In this document: one piece after another, positions 33,161 to 44,384 of the stretch
How the letters are laid out: each line of letters begins with the position of its first letter
Position numbering within the stretch: the first letter of the stretch is position 1
Source of the DNA: Mesocentrotus franciscanus
Taxonomy: Eukaryota; Echinodermata; Echinoidea; Camarodonta; Strongylocentrotidae
Reading direction: 5' to 3'
DNA: 64,000 nucleotides
Assembly: GCA_037976565.1 (NCBI GenBank)
Contig: CP137675.1
Location: 4,474,364-4,538,363 of the forward strand
Translations under genes and position numbers: made by a program
Notes under the pieces: generated by a model
What the model was told of the DNA's origin: nothing
Database searches by the model: none
What the model saw: the letters and a program-made list of their open reading frames with translations, nothing else

Positions 33161-36100
33161 CTGAAAAACAAAAATGGATTAAACGAATATGAACATCAAT
33201 GTCACAATCTGCGCAAACCATGTTACATTTTCATGGTTTATGTGATTTTATAAAAAAGCTCTGATTTTATGTCTTTATTAACAACAATGGTAATATGTAG
33301 CTATGGCTTTACATAAAACTTGGATTGATTTAACTGGAATATAATGTAGTCGATCTGGGAGGTGTTTCACAAAGACTAAGATCAACTTTAAGTTGGACTT
33401 GACTATGGCAGGCAGTTTATGGCAGGCAGTTTATGCCACGTTTTGCTCTCACCATTGGTCTCTCAATTATAATCTTTAGATAATATTTTTTCCTTCAATA
33501 ATGAACTATCAAAAAATTTAAATTCTGTAGATTTGCGACCACGATTTGTACGTCCCTTGAGAAACCAATGCCAGGAATGGTTAGAGGAACTAGTGGCATG
33601 AACGGCCTGCTATAGTTAAGTCCAACTTAAAGTCGATCTTAGTCTTTGTGAAACACTCCCGTGATTGATTTTTACTATAACGTACATCAAGAGAGATAAA
33701 CAAATAAATCCTGGCTTTCCATCTTCATCTTCACACAGTATATTGGATTAAAAAAAACTGATAATGGAAACAAATATTTGAAGATGACCACCTGCAGTAC
33801 GTTAATGTCTTGTTGGATTCCAGCTTGCTTGGAGCTTTCTTTTGATACCTGTAAATGATAATACAAATATTTAATCAGGAAAGATATTTTCTTATCCTGA
33901 CTATGGTCAAAGATCACCCTTATAATCCTTTCCTACAAGAATTAAAGTTAATGACATTTGAATTAATCTCAAAATATGCATTTTATCTATTAAGAACAGT
34001 TACAAGTTTTAAGTCATTTGCAGTCATGACTTCACTATTTTTAGTATATGCATATAATACTCAGTCCAAAAGTCTTTTACAACATCCGTGGTACATTTTC
34101 ACCTAGAGTCAACATTATAAACTTTTAAATAACAAGATTGAGCATGTGATCTTTATTTGCTGGGTGCAAGCTGAAATTTCTTTACAAATCAGTCATAAAC
34201 TTCTTTTTCTATTTGTGTGTAACCAAACAAATTATCATTGTTGGATAAGATTGATTCTCATTATTATGCATACATAAAGTTGCAATTGATTCTAAAATTG
34301 TTCAAGAATCGCTCTCTTTCTTTTCACTTTCTCTTAGTTACTTTTTCATATGTTTCTTATCATATATCCATTATAAATAACTGCTAAATCACCTCCTGTA
34401 GCAGCTTATTTCGCTCTTGTTGCAGCTCAGTTTGGATAATCTGTTGTTGATGTAGTTCTTCCTCCAGTCTAGGTATGGCTAAAAGCTCCCCACTCTCTTG
34501 ATCAATTTCCACCTCTGCTTCCAAATCAGCTCCTGTCCAATTTTGTAATTAGTAAAACTTCACAAATCCAATCCAATCCATCATTGAGTGGTCTCTATGA
34601 TAAGTCTTGACCACTTGAGTGACCTTTTCATTTAAAAGTAAACCTTTGTGAGCTATCAAACTAATTACTCCCATCTGTGTGTGATGGGTTTTTACATCTA
34701 TTAAGAATCAGACGTGACTGAGGGCTTGTGTCTGCATGTGGACCGACCTTCAACCAACGTTATCTTCCGAAGATGCAACTTGGATTTCCCTTCGGGTCAA
34801 AACATAGCTAAACCAAGGCAGCATTTCATGAAACTTTCATAACTACAAGTTCACCCAATTCCTATTGAAACCAGGTATTGTATCTGACAAGTGTTCCATC
34901 AGTGGGATGTGATAATACTTGTACTCATGATGGTTTCATGAAACAATGCCCAGAAAGCCAACCTTCGATCCGACCGATTTTTACTCAATGACAGGAGAGC
35001 AGAAAAATGTAATACTGCCCTCTTTCAGTAATATGTCACCAATGTGATGCCCTCTTCTTATCATCAAGAAGCAATACTGTGGAGATTAACTGAAAAGGAG
35101 ACTTTGCCAGGCCTACATATTACTAGTAATATCACCCAATGATCTCTTCACAAAATGATGACGTCTGATGTAATTAAGGTATCACGATGTGACTCCCATG
35201 TGACGGTGCAATGTACTCTGGGTTGGAAATGTTTGGGTAATATAGAGAGGCCAAATTTAAATCAATTTAACCAAGAAAATGGTAAATAACATTTGCAGAA
35301 AATGTGATTTCTACTTAGTTTTCATTTTGTTTTCATTTAGGGACTCCAAGGTTGTTGTTTTTTAAGTCCAATTTCATAAAATATTCTATTGCCGGGAATC
35401 TGACTTTCTGTTGAGTGTAGATAATTGCATTAAACTTTAAGCCCCTACTATATTTTCACATAATTTGCCAGCAAATCATGTCAATATTAGGTTTGATACT
35501 ACCCTCTTTGGTTTTGGTAAACAGAAACTTAAACTGTCATCCCTTTGGTAGTTATGGCTTTAGCATGATCAATTGAGCAGAAAATTATCAATGATTGTTG
35601 TAAGGGTGGACAAAACATAAACATTCACATTAACTTATAAAGATGTCACTGTGGAAAAGAAAGAGACTGAAATATGACACAACATTAGGAATCAACCAAA
35701 TTTGGAAGTGCAATGATTTATATGGTTTTACCATTGTTCTTGGATACCAAATGGATACAAGAGGTCTTGATTTCAAATCTCAGGAGGCCCAAAAGCCTTC
35801 ATTACCCAGTCCATCATTTGACAAACTCCTTGAATAGAACTGCAATAGAAAGCAATTAGTTCCCTGGGCAGCGTTTCATGAAACCGTTATAGGTACAAGT
35901 TTGCCGCCAACCCATTGTAACGCGTGTAATAAATTTAACACATGTTTCAATGGGATGTTGGTGAACTTGTACTTATAATGGTTTTGTGAAACGATGCCCA
36001 GGTCTCTAAACCCCAAAGTTGCAATTAATATTTCCTGTTCTTAATGTTTGGGGGAGTGTAAAAATTATGTATTCTACCATAAGGAGATTCCAATAGTATA

Positions 36101-37004
36101 TAATCTCAGACATAGGAAAGTATTGACTGATAATGTTTTATAAATTTGTGCTGTTTTCCTGCTTTGATCTGCATGTACTGATGTAGAATGTCTGATGAAG
36201 GTCATGGGCCAAGGAAGTTAAGAACCACTGCTTTAATCACTGAGCATTATTATCACTACAAATATACTTGCTTTCTTAAAGACCATCCAGAGTTTTTAGA
36301 CAAATAGGCCTTCTGAATTCACAAAGTTCCTGTTGTATTATAAACATACATGATGTATTGATGGAACACATTCAATCAATTGCCATCACTCACTTTTCTT
36401 TTCCATGTCTTCCAGAATCTTCATCTGCTCAGCAAGTTCCATGTGATGTGGAGAGGCAGCTTCTAGCTCGAGAATCGATTGGCTGCACTTGTCCATCTTG
36501 TCTTTGTACACCTGGTACATTCTAATGGAATGAAAGCAAAGAACTGAGGAGATATGAAGATTACAGAGCTAGAAAATAAGTTTTTATTCTCAAAGGTATG
36601 TGCTTAAAAACAAAAACAAAGAGCAAAGTCTACATTAAAATGTGATGTGTGTTAGGGAAAAGGGAAGTGTGAGGGAGAGGAAGAGAGAGGGATGGGGGTG
36701 GGGGTCAAGGGTGAGAAGAACTGAAGTATGCATTGAATTACGTTTGTTTAAATAAGTTTTAAATGGGACAAAGTAGCAAGCTAACTAGTGAAAGAATGGG
36801 GGAGAGAGAGAAGAAAAAAGAGAGGGGGGATAGAGAGAGACGCAACGCAATGTAAAAAGCCATACCAAAATGCTACCGTCTCCTAGCGTAGTTAGTTCTT
36901 CCCGTCCATCCTATCTTCCTGTACCAAGTTTAAGCTCGCGATCACTCACATGCTCTCCTGGTCTTTCCCTCTCCTTTCAAACACACACCTTCTTGTTCTC
37001 AGCC

Positions 37005-37035
<31 letters not shown>

Positions 37036-39638
37036 ATACACACAGACACACACACACTTTCTTGTTTACCCTTCTCTCTAGTTACCCTATTTCAATAACA
37101 GAGATCTTCAAATTACCTAACTTTAATATCCATCTCAATACAAGAGGGATTTCAAACAGGAAAATTCCATAAACTCTTCTCACCTGTGCTATGCCCATTT
37201 AAGTCTCTTTATCTGTAGCTCATCAATTTTCCAAGAATGGAAACTTTGATGAAAATCACGAGTTTCTTGAGTTGATACAAGATCAATTTGACCTGAAGCA
37301 AAGTAACCTATTTAAGTAATAATTTCAAAATAAGAATGTCAGAAGTCATTATTTTTTTCACTCTCTTGCAAAGATTCTGAGATTGATGTAATTACTCTTG
37401 ACAGAGGGGGTATCCATCTTTCTACACTGTTGCCCTTAAAGTCAGAATTATTTTTCTCACCTCTTTTAGTAGTCATGAAATGATTGTGATAATATGATTC
37501 ATCCTTGAGAGATAAAGTTGACATCTTCTCAGAACTTTATTGATCAATCTGAAGAGTCATAGAGATGACTAATAAAGTTCTGGGAAGAATTAAGCCATTG
37601 CCTACTGGAACCTGGTGGCCCCTGTATTAAACCTGAGAATGGGAGAATTCAATAGTCAACGGGTTAAGCTTTGTTTATCAAGAATAAGTCCTATTGTCAC
37701 AATCATTTCATGAAAAGAGGTAAGAAACAATATTCAAACTTTACGGGTGACCGTGTAGTTGATTCTCATCATTCCTACAACAGATACATTTGTCTGCTGA
37801 ATGCCAGAAGGGCATTAACTCATCTACTTTACAGAGTTAACCCATTGCCAACAAGAACCGGATGGCTCCTGTACAAAGCCTATGGGAGTTAGATAATTCA
37901 GTGATCAACGGGTTTATGGCCTTCCGACTCTTAGTGGATGATTCACTGACCTGTCCTCTCTCAACCTGTCTTCTTCTGCTCTTACTATCATCTGCTTCAG
38001 ACTCACATTTTCAAGAACTGTACTGTGAATAACTGTAAAAATGAAGTCCAATAGAATAAAAGAAAATCGTCACTTTGATAGACTATAAAAACACCTCATT
38101 TTGAAAGTTATAAAACATTTTATTTATCAAAAGAGGATTACATACATTTCATACATCAATTGTAAAATCTGATGTGATTAATCATAATTCTAATAAACTC
38201 TGTTTTTACATAGCATCTGCCCTGTTTTGAGTGACTGATTAAGATCCTTTAGGGAATAAGCCTGGTCATTGGAATAAGTTACAATTGTATTCTTGCAATA
38301 CCCTTCATCTTTTCCAAAGGGAGTGTTTAAAGTGAATAAGGTGTTATTGCAAACCACCATGAACATTCATAAACACATTTTCATGATTTCAAAATAAACA
38401 TCATACTCATATAAAAAAATATATACCCCCAAAACAAATATAATTTAGAAATTATTACCTTCTTGTAATTCTTTAGCATGGCTCCTCCTCTTAGTTTGGA
38501 CTTCCTGAGCAAGACATATCTTTCTTATACACTCCCTCAACTCTCCTTTTAGGGAAACCACCTGTTGCATTGCTGGTAAACATGGATGTATAAATATTTT
38601 ATCATGTTTTATATCAAACTAGCTACAGGCATGATTGGAGTTGACAAAACAATTGAGTTAAACAAAAAAGACTGATCACACCTGCAGATTGTTATATACC
38701 AAATAACAAAATACATGGAGATTGAACCTTCTTCAAAATCTAGGTTAAATTTACAACAGAGCTATAAATTGCAAAAAATGATACTTTTGATAATGATCAC
38801 AGTATAAGCCCATCATGGGAAGCATGAGCATTACAATCAGCTTTATTTCTCAGGTTTTTCCCAGCTTTTCAATATACCTTTATGATCCCTTTTGTTGAAA
38901 GATAAAATATTGAACTTATCGAACTGATGAATATATTTGTGTGCATTATAAACATTAATCAGTAAATGGTAGAAGAGACAGTTCACAACCTTTTGATTTC
39001 TAGAAATAAATCTTTGTTGCTTTTTTTCATCACTATAATCCTGTAATGCAGATAAAAACCTTCTACAAAGCTTTTTGAGATATTAAATTTAATCATATCT
39101 AAAAATTAAAATTACAACTATATTACGTAGCATACAGAACAAGACTGTAAACTAACGTGTTAGTATACTCTCTATACTCCAAGAGATTATGTAAATGTAT
39201 ACGGAAATCAAATCACCTCCATACTCTGGAAGGATGTACTACTCATTCAAACAATATCACAGGAACTCTTAAGAAATAAATTCCAAGATAATTCTGCAGC
39301 CTGGTGTATTGCCATGTGCGAACACAACAATGACCGCCTACATAATCCCAACATAATTTTGTCTAGAGGCAAAACAATGTAATAAGGAATCAAGATTGGT
39401 GAGAGCCGATTTCCTGAAATTGTCTGTGATCATGTTAAATTCAGCTCATAGCGACCTTTTTTTTTAAAGCTTGTGGGAGTTGAGCTTTTGACACATAGAA
39501 TCTATTAAGTATGCCATCTAGCACTTACCTTTGAGCAACTCCTCCTACACAGTCAGTTCATGTGTAGTCAGCACATGAGCGAGAGACAGAGAGATGGAGA
39601 GAGACAGACAGAGAGACAGAGGATGAGACAGAGAAAGT

Positions 39639-39672
<34 letters not shown>

Positions 39673-40502
39673 ACAGGTGTCCATGAGGATAAATATATGG
39701 AGAGTAAATAAAGAGATAGAGTAGGTGTGTAGAAGGGAGGAAAAGAGGGATGGAAAGATATAGGGATGGAAGGATAACGAAAGGGAAGATATATATAAAT
39801 ATGTACATAAAGAAAAGAATTTGGGAGGGAAAATATAGATCCAATCTCCTTCATCTAGATGCCCTGTATTAGATAAAATAAACTTTCATAGAAGCAAATG
39901 AGACTTAAAGAGAATGTTAAAGAATACAAATAAATGACTGAATGATCTGCAAAAATGATTTCAGTAGCACAAAATATGAGAAAGGCAACGAAATTGAACT
40001 CATAGTTTGTGTGCATAAACAGGTAGTCTCAAAATCCGCAGTACTTTTCGATTTTCAGATGTTTTCATGTTTAGTTTATAAACAAGTTGTCTTGTCTAAG
40101 CAGCCCGTCCAGTGGTTGATAAACAATTCAAAATTACTTTAAGTGAGTTACTTTCAATATACAATTCCATTTCCAGAATTTTAGATCAGTTTTAATATTA
40201 ATGATCCTCTTTATCTTGTTAATATAGGGCAAATTAGAAACATTTCAAACATGTACTGATACAGCTTAACATTATAATTATCCAATTGTCAAAGCCAATA
40301 TGTAATATTGAAAGACAAACTGATGATTTTATTTTCATTGAAATTATACCTGAAGGGTACTAAAGAGCTGTTGATGTTGCTCAATTTCACTGGCTTGTTG
40401 CTTCTGGGCCTTGGAGACACTCTCCACTACCTCAGGCAAGCTATCTGGCTGGTAGCAGTCATTGTTACCAGTAGATTGAAAAACATCCAGGCTATAATCC
40501 AT
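33011..40502 (-). CDS. CCDC122: CCDC122-like coiled-coil protein (8 coding exons, whole gene span)
   Basis: The joined exons give 279 residues, all GT/AG, with no frame break. The protein is almost entirely predicted coiled coil: heptads run from about residue 24 to 270, with no signal peptide or membrane segment, so it is probably cytosolic. The assignment to CCDC122 rests on remembered similarity at both ends: SLPEVVESVSKAQKQQASEIE near the N-terminus (residues 21-41) and RLKCQLKEAQLRNWQWS near the C-terminus, including the WQW motif. The length is close to that of the vertebrate protein (about 273 residues). Function is poorly known; a structural role is inference. It converges tail to tail with gene 1, 4.5 kb apart. 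The ATG at 40502 follows a clear acceptor at 40520-40522, so the 5' UTR is split by an intron. Confidence 0.78.
33358..33660. mobile_element. MITE with GTTTCACAAAGACTAAGATC termini in the last intron of the CCDC122-like gene
   Basis: The left end GGAGGTGTTTCACAAAGAC and the inverse right end GGGAGTGTTTCACAAAGAC share about 55 bp, including AAGTTGGACTT and ACTATGGCAGG/ACTATAGCAGG. A 14 bp internal duplication (GGCAGGCAGTTTAT) lies near 33409-33436. Confidence 0.88.
33792..33848 (-). CDS. CCDC122: CCDC122-like coding exon 7 (57 nt)
   Basis: Nineteen codons, VSKESSKQAGIQQD to NVLQ, phase 0 on both sides. Acceptor ATCATTTACAG, donor CTGCAG|GTGGTC. Skipping this exon would keep the frame. Confidence 0.82.
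34393..34532 (-). CDS. CCDC122: CCDC122-like coding exon 6
   Basis: Encodes ADLEAEVEIDQESGELL through QQERNKLLQE. Acceptor AAATTGGACAG, donor GGAG|GTGATT. In phase 1, out phase 0. A short proline-containing break (AIPRLEE) interrupts the coiled coil. Confidence 0.85.
34816..34953. mobile_element. Short MITE with TTTCATGAAAC ends
   Basis: GCAGCATTTCATGAAAC at the left and the inverse GGGCATTGTTTCATGAAACC at the right, with matching ACTACAAGTTCACC-type inner arms. It is related to the element at 35863-36002. Confidence 0.7.
35863..36002. mobile_element. 140 bp palindromic MITE
   Basis: CCTGGGCAGCGTTTCATGAA and its inverse CCTGGGCATCGTTTCACAAA bracket arms that keep pairing (GTTATAGGTACAAGTTT with ATTATAAGTACAAGTTC). 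The inner CCCATTGTAAC and GTTTCAATGGG can also pair. Confidence 0.85.
36394..36521 (-). CDS. CCDC122: CCDC122-like coding exon 5
   Basis: Encodes MYQVYKDKMDKCSQSI through MKILEDMEKK. Acceptor CATTCCATTAG, donor AAAA|GTGAGT. In phase 2, out phase 1. Confidence 0.85.
37005..37060. repeat. Compound poly-C / CT / CA microsatellite
   Basis: A C run is followed by (CT)n and (CA)n in an intron of the CCDC122-like gene. Confidence 0.85.
37340..37925. repeat. Compound repeat: inverted pair plus two TTAACCC elements
   Basis: The segment around 37370-37525 recurs inverted at about 37672-37790 (shared core TCACAATCATTTCATGA). Two short elements of about 78 bp, at 37590-37667 and 37837-37915, share GCCATTGCC/CCCATTGCC starts, GGAACCTGGTGGC/GAACCGGATGGC cores and end CAACGGGTTAA or CAACGGGTTTA. 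Confidence 0.7.
37951..38032 (-). CDS. CCDC122: CCDC122-like coding exon 4
   Basis: Encodes VIHSTVLENVSLKQM to RAEEDRLRED. It starts after ATTTTTACAG in phase 1 and ends GACAG|GTCAGT in phase 2. A compound repeat begins only about 25 nt past the donor. Confidence 0.82.
38459..38572 (-). CDS. CCDC122: CCDC122-like coding exon 3
   Basis: Encodes MQQVVSLKGELREC through KRRSHAKELQE, coiled coil. Acceptor TTTACCAG, donor GAAG|GTAATA, phase 1 at both ends. Confidence 0.82.
38573..39528. other. Intron of the CCDC122-like gene without recognisable content
   Basis: AT-rich unique sequence between exon 3 and the microexon. I see no repeat, RNA gene or further exon. Confidence 0.5.
39529..39544 (-). 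CDS. CCDC122: CCDC122-like microexon (16 nt)
   Basis: Sixteen bases encode EELLK plus the first base of an Ala codon. They lie between GTGTAG and GTAAGT and are needed to join exon 1 (phase 0) to the next exon (phase 1) in frame with heptad spacing kept. The acceptor is preceded on the minus strand by CT-rich DNA from a GA microsatellite. Confidence 0.7.
39580..39670. repeat. GA microsatellite next to the microexon
   Basis: Interrupted GAGACAGA and (GA)n. On the minus strand it supplies the pyrimidine tract upstream of the 16 nt exon. Confidence 0.85.
40350..40502 (-). CDS. CCDC122: CCDC122-like coding exon 1
   Basis: Encodes residues 1-51, MDYSLDVFQSTG to QQLFSTLQ, ending CAG|GTATAA in phase 0. 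The exon extends 17 nt upstream of the ATG to an acceptor TTTTTTCCTGCAG. The KAQKQQASEIEQ stretch starts the coiled coil. Confidence 0.85.
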
Positions 40503-41002
40503 GTCAATTAATTATGAATCTGCAGGAAAAAAGGGACAGTTTGTTCTTTTTAATTTCAATTTGTTTATTAGACGGAAAAGTAACATCTCTTCGGACCTAG
40601 AAGGGCGTCAACTTATGTAGGTCTACTTTAACACAGAGTAGATGTTAATGCCCTTTCCAGCTATGAACTGACAATATGAAACATAAACTGCACTTGGATG
40701 GTTGCCATATCTTGTTAGACATTAATGAATTTTGCACTTTAAATATCACAGTTTCTTAGAATTCAATATAGATCTAGGTCTATCCCTCTGACCTGTGTGT
40801 AATTAAGCAGGCCTTGCTTAGATGAAACAGGAAATTGGGATCTAGATATAACTTTCTTAGTTTTGGAGCTTCTGGAGAGATCTATCCAGTGTAAACTAGC
40901 AACTAGGAGGTTGTAAAGTTTGACTTCTAACAGTTACAACTAATACAGCTACCCGGTCTATGATGACTAGATCTATGCAAACTCTTATGTAGAACATACA
41001 CA

Positions 41003-41512
41003 AGCCTTTCCGTAAGTCAAAGCAGACCGGGAGCCAAATATCGGCTCCTGGTCCTTAAATTTTTGAGGGAACCAGGAGCCATTTCCAAAATTAATGAACG
41101 TACGTATGCTTTTAAATTATTTGTTAACAGTTACCTTTTATTTATTCATTAATCTATCAGTACACTATAATATAAAGTACACACTGCACAGCAGCAGTAG
41201 CAGTTTGAGATGTAAACAAACCAGAGACAAAAACAACATGCGACGGCCAACAGTGCGTGAATTATGTGGTTTATGCATACAATCTTGGAGGGATTTTAGG
41301 ATTCTCATTGTAAAATGATTTGTTAGGGCTCATTCAGTCCACATTTAGCTCGTATCAAGTTAATTTTTTGGTCAGATTTGTGAACATTTAGTGCCGGCCA
41401 TGTGAAAGTTTCTGAAACAGGAAATGTTAATTCTCCCAGACCGGGTGCAAAAAATAAAAAAATATAGGTGCCGAGACTCATTTTTTTGTTTTTCCGGGCT
41501 TATGGAAAGTCT
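41003..41512. mobile_element. Possible MITE with CTTTCCGTAAG / CTTTCCATAAG ends
   Basis: CCTTTCCGTAAG at the left faces the inverse GACTTTCCATAAGCCCGG at the right. AGACCGGGAGCC and CAGACCGGGTGC lie just inside. The interior shows no transposase. Confidence 0.5.
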
Positions 41513-42469
41513 TGAAGACAGAATAAATAACTCCACATCTAACAAAGATTTCAAAAGCTTCCATGGCATTAGACAGAAATAATCGTCAGGTACGGGGAAT
41601 TCTTTAATAAAACTGGCATTTGTCAACCTTTCCTATACGCATGTATAGAGCCTTTAGAGGCGGTCAGTGGAGCCAGACGTTGTCTCAGTGGAACAAATGT
41701 CAATATCAGAAATTGAAGCTTTCGTTCTACCATGGCATGGGCTCTAAAGTAGCAATGGAACTCATCTTACCTTGCCCCGACTTAAATTTTAAAAAAAAAT
41801 TGCTAGAATGACTGTGTCATAAACTTACGATTAATTTAAATTACAGATCAATGAATCAGAGTTACAAAGTGAACAAATACATTTTGAGGAGGAAGGACTC
41901 GGTGAGAAAGGAAAGAGTAGACTGTTCCAGAGATGAGCCTGCATGGCCTGGGAGAAGATGTGGTCCCCCCCAAGAATGCACAGGGAACTTGAAGTAAGGA
42001 AGTGTCTAATGATGTAAGTGTGCAAGGAGGCTGGTATGCATGTATTATCTATTATGTATCAAGTTCTGTAGTCAGTATACTACAGTACAGAGTATAATAC
42101 TAGATAGAGTGGAGAGGAACCATGTCCATGGTCAAACTCATGGATTGTGTGGTGTACACTGGTAGACCAGCAACAGAACTTTGAAGAAACATCATACTAT
42201 TCATAATCATTCATAGTACCGGAACAATGTGATCTATAGACTGTCTATAGTACTACTGGCGAGTATAGTAGGGCTGAGCTGAAGCTTTCGAATTCGGTAT
42301 AGGAACTACCCGGAGCGCTCCGGCCAGGTTCCAGCGAAGCCGCGCCGTATGTATGACTATGATGACTTCTTAACTAATATTAACTGTCTGACTCTGACTG
42401 AGTCTGAGGAAATCTACGTTAGATCTGGATATAGACCCTTATTTGAAAAAAAAATACTTAATACAATAC

Positions 42470-42640
42470 CTGTAATATGCTCGACTGTTGGAATCAATTT
42501 TGTTTACTTTTACTAGTTTTACTTTTAGTTATTTACTTCTTGCACGAAAAAGGCAGGGTTTTTTAAGCTTGTCGGATCATGTCACGACCACGTGACCAAT
42601 CACCTGATATTTATATTAATAATAGTATCGCGTATGATTT
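42470..42640 (-). promoter_or_regulatory. Candidate promoter and non-coding first exon of the CCDC122-like gene
   Basis: The spliced 5' UTR requires an upstream exon. A plausible weak donor (TTACAG|GTATTG on the minus strand) is at 42470. Beyond it lie an E-box CACGTG at 42589-42594 and a CCAAT box at 42596-42600 (plus-strand orientation). No TATA box is evident. The choice of first exon is inference. Confidence 0.35.
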
Positions 42641-43126
42641 CCGGGTTCTAAGATACTAATACGAGAATGAATATTGAAAATACTTTTATCATCATGAGGG
42701 GCGTCTTAATTAGCTCGAAATAGAATATTATCCCGCTACTTTGCGGCTGTGAAGGCTGTGAAACTAGCCCGATATTTTGTATTTCCAATTTGCTTTTTCA
42801 GTCAAGTCTATAATTATTATGATTGAAAACAAGACTTAGTGTTAGCAGAGCATGGTTGTTTTTTTCGTTGGCCTACAGCGTTGCAGCTATTATTCATCTC
42901 TTTACTTTGAATCAAATTTTGAAAGTAAATTTCCGGATTCTCGATCTCCCTGGAAAATTTCCGCGGAGGAGATCCGCATGCATGACTTGTGTTCCTTCAC
43001 ATCCGACCCGGAAGCGCCCCTAGTTATTCTAGAGTTATTGCTCACTTCTTTTCAACCATGTTATGCAGATCGACAGAAACATCATTTTGAACTTTGAATT
43101 AAGTATTCATTCTTTGTCTTAACAAT

Positions 43127-44384
43127 CAGGGGCAGGGATTTCTTTTCATGACCGGGGCGAAATGCGATGGTCGAGGAAGCAGTGGCGTAATGAGCAAAAA
43201 CGGTTTTTTTTTGGGGAGCTGCATCACCACCACTCTTACATGTTACATGCAGGCCCCACGAAATGTTTTTCAAAGTGGGGGAGGGGGGCTAAAGTATTTA
43301 CGATTAGGTAGAGCAAAGCGAGCGAAGCAAGTGGAGGAAAATTGACGTTGGGTCCAGGGGCAAAGCCCTGGCGGGGTTCAAGGGGCGGAGCCCCATGAAG
43401 CTCAGGGGTTTTAGGCATTTAATTAAGGTCAGATGAGCATCCAGGGGGCTGAGCCCCCGGTAGCTCAAGGGGTTTTAGGCATTACGGTCAGATGAGCATA
43501 ATTGTTATACCTTATGTGTGACACTGGCATGCAGGTCACTAATTGGAGTGGGGTCCAGGGTGCGGAGCCCCCAGAAGCTCAGGGGTTTTAGGCATTAAAT
43601 TATGATCAGATGAGCATCCAGGGGCCGCCTTAGGGCCCTTGGTGGGGTCCAGGGGGCAGAGCCCCCGGAAGCTCAGGGGTTTTGGACATTTAATAACGTT
43701 CAGATGAGCATCCAGGGGCCCGCCTTAGGGCCCTTGTTGGGTCCAGGGGGCGGAGCCCCCGGAAGCTCAGGTGTTTTAGGCATTAAATTACGGTCGGATG
43801 AGCAACCAGAGGCCCGCTTTAGGGCTCTTGGTGGGGTCCAGGGGGCAGAGCCCCCGGAAGCTCAGGGAAAAATCATACCATTTCAGCAACATTTGTAAAT
43901 CACTGGTATCGAAGTAGAAATAAACCACTTTGGATTTTATTTTGAGGGAACCGCCCCAAGCCCTCCCCATCAGTATGCAAGTACGAGGGAGCAAAGTGAA
44001 CGAGAGGGGTGAAGGTGACGGAAGTGACACAGGTTTTTGAAATTTTGTTGTATTAAAAAATTACATTCCTTAGCAAAACTATAGTGTAAAAACAAGCAAT
44101 ATACTTTTTTCACACTTCACTTTTCTCGGTATTTACTTGTACATTTTAAAAGAATATTACGCGAGGGAGCGTAGCTCCCGAGTGAGAAGATTTTGCATTT
44201 TTATTTGTCTAAACGCTGCACTCTTGGGCCCTCCAGAGCCTAAAAGTGTGTTGTAGCCTTTATTCAGTACTTGCTATACACTTTTTTTTTGCACTTTTTA
44301 TAATTTTCAGGGGGGGCGATCCCCCCTAAAAAAATTGAGGGGGGGGACGTGTCCCCCCCGTCCCCCCCGGGATCGCCGCCCCTG
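43127..44384. mobile_element. Non-autonomous hAT-type transposon with 8 bp target-site duplication
   Basis: The left end CAGGGGCAGGGAT and the inverted right end CAGGGGCGGCGATCCC are bracketed by the identical 8-mer TTAACAAT at 43119-43126 and 44385-44392. An 8 bp duplication and CAGNGG termini are hallmarks of the hAT superfamily. The 1258 bp interior has GC-rich tandem repeats and no transposase frame. A second hAT-like end (CAGTGGCGTAATGAGC) at 43182 suggests nesting. Confidence 0.88.
43350..43867. repeat. GC-rich tandem repeat inside the hAT-type element
   Basis: About six imperfect units, mostly 90-120 bp, share GGTCCAGGGGGC, GAGCCCCCGGAAGCTCAGG, GTTTTAGGCATT and CAGATGAGCATCC. Each unit contains the near-palindrome GGGGGCNGAGCCCCC. 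Frames through it are repeat artefacts. Confidence 0.9.

Noticed and set aside
36870..37172. 100-residue plus-strand frame
   Set aside because: Includes the CT/CA microsatellite and lies antisense in an intron of the CCDC122-like gene; no domain is visible.
43704..44030. Pro/Gly-rich frames on both strands
   Set aside because: They run through the GC-rich tandem repeat of the hAT-type element.
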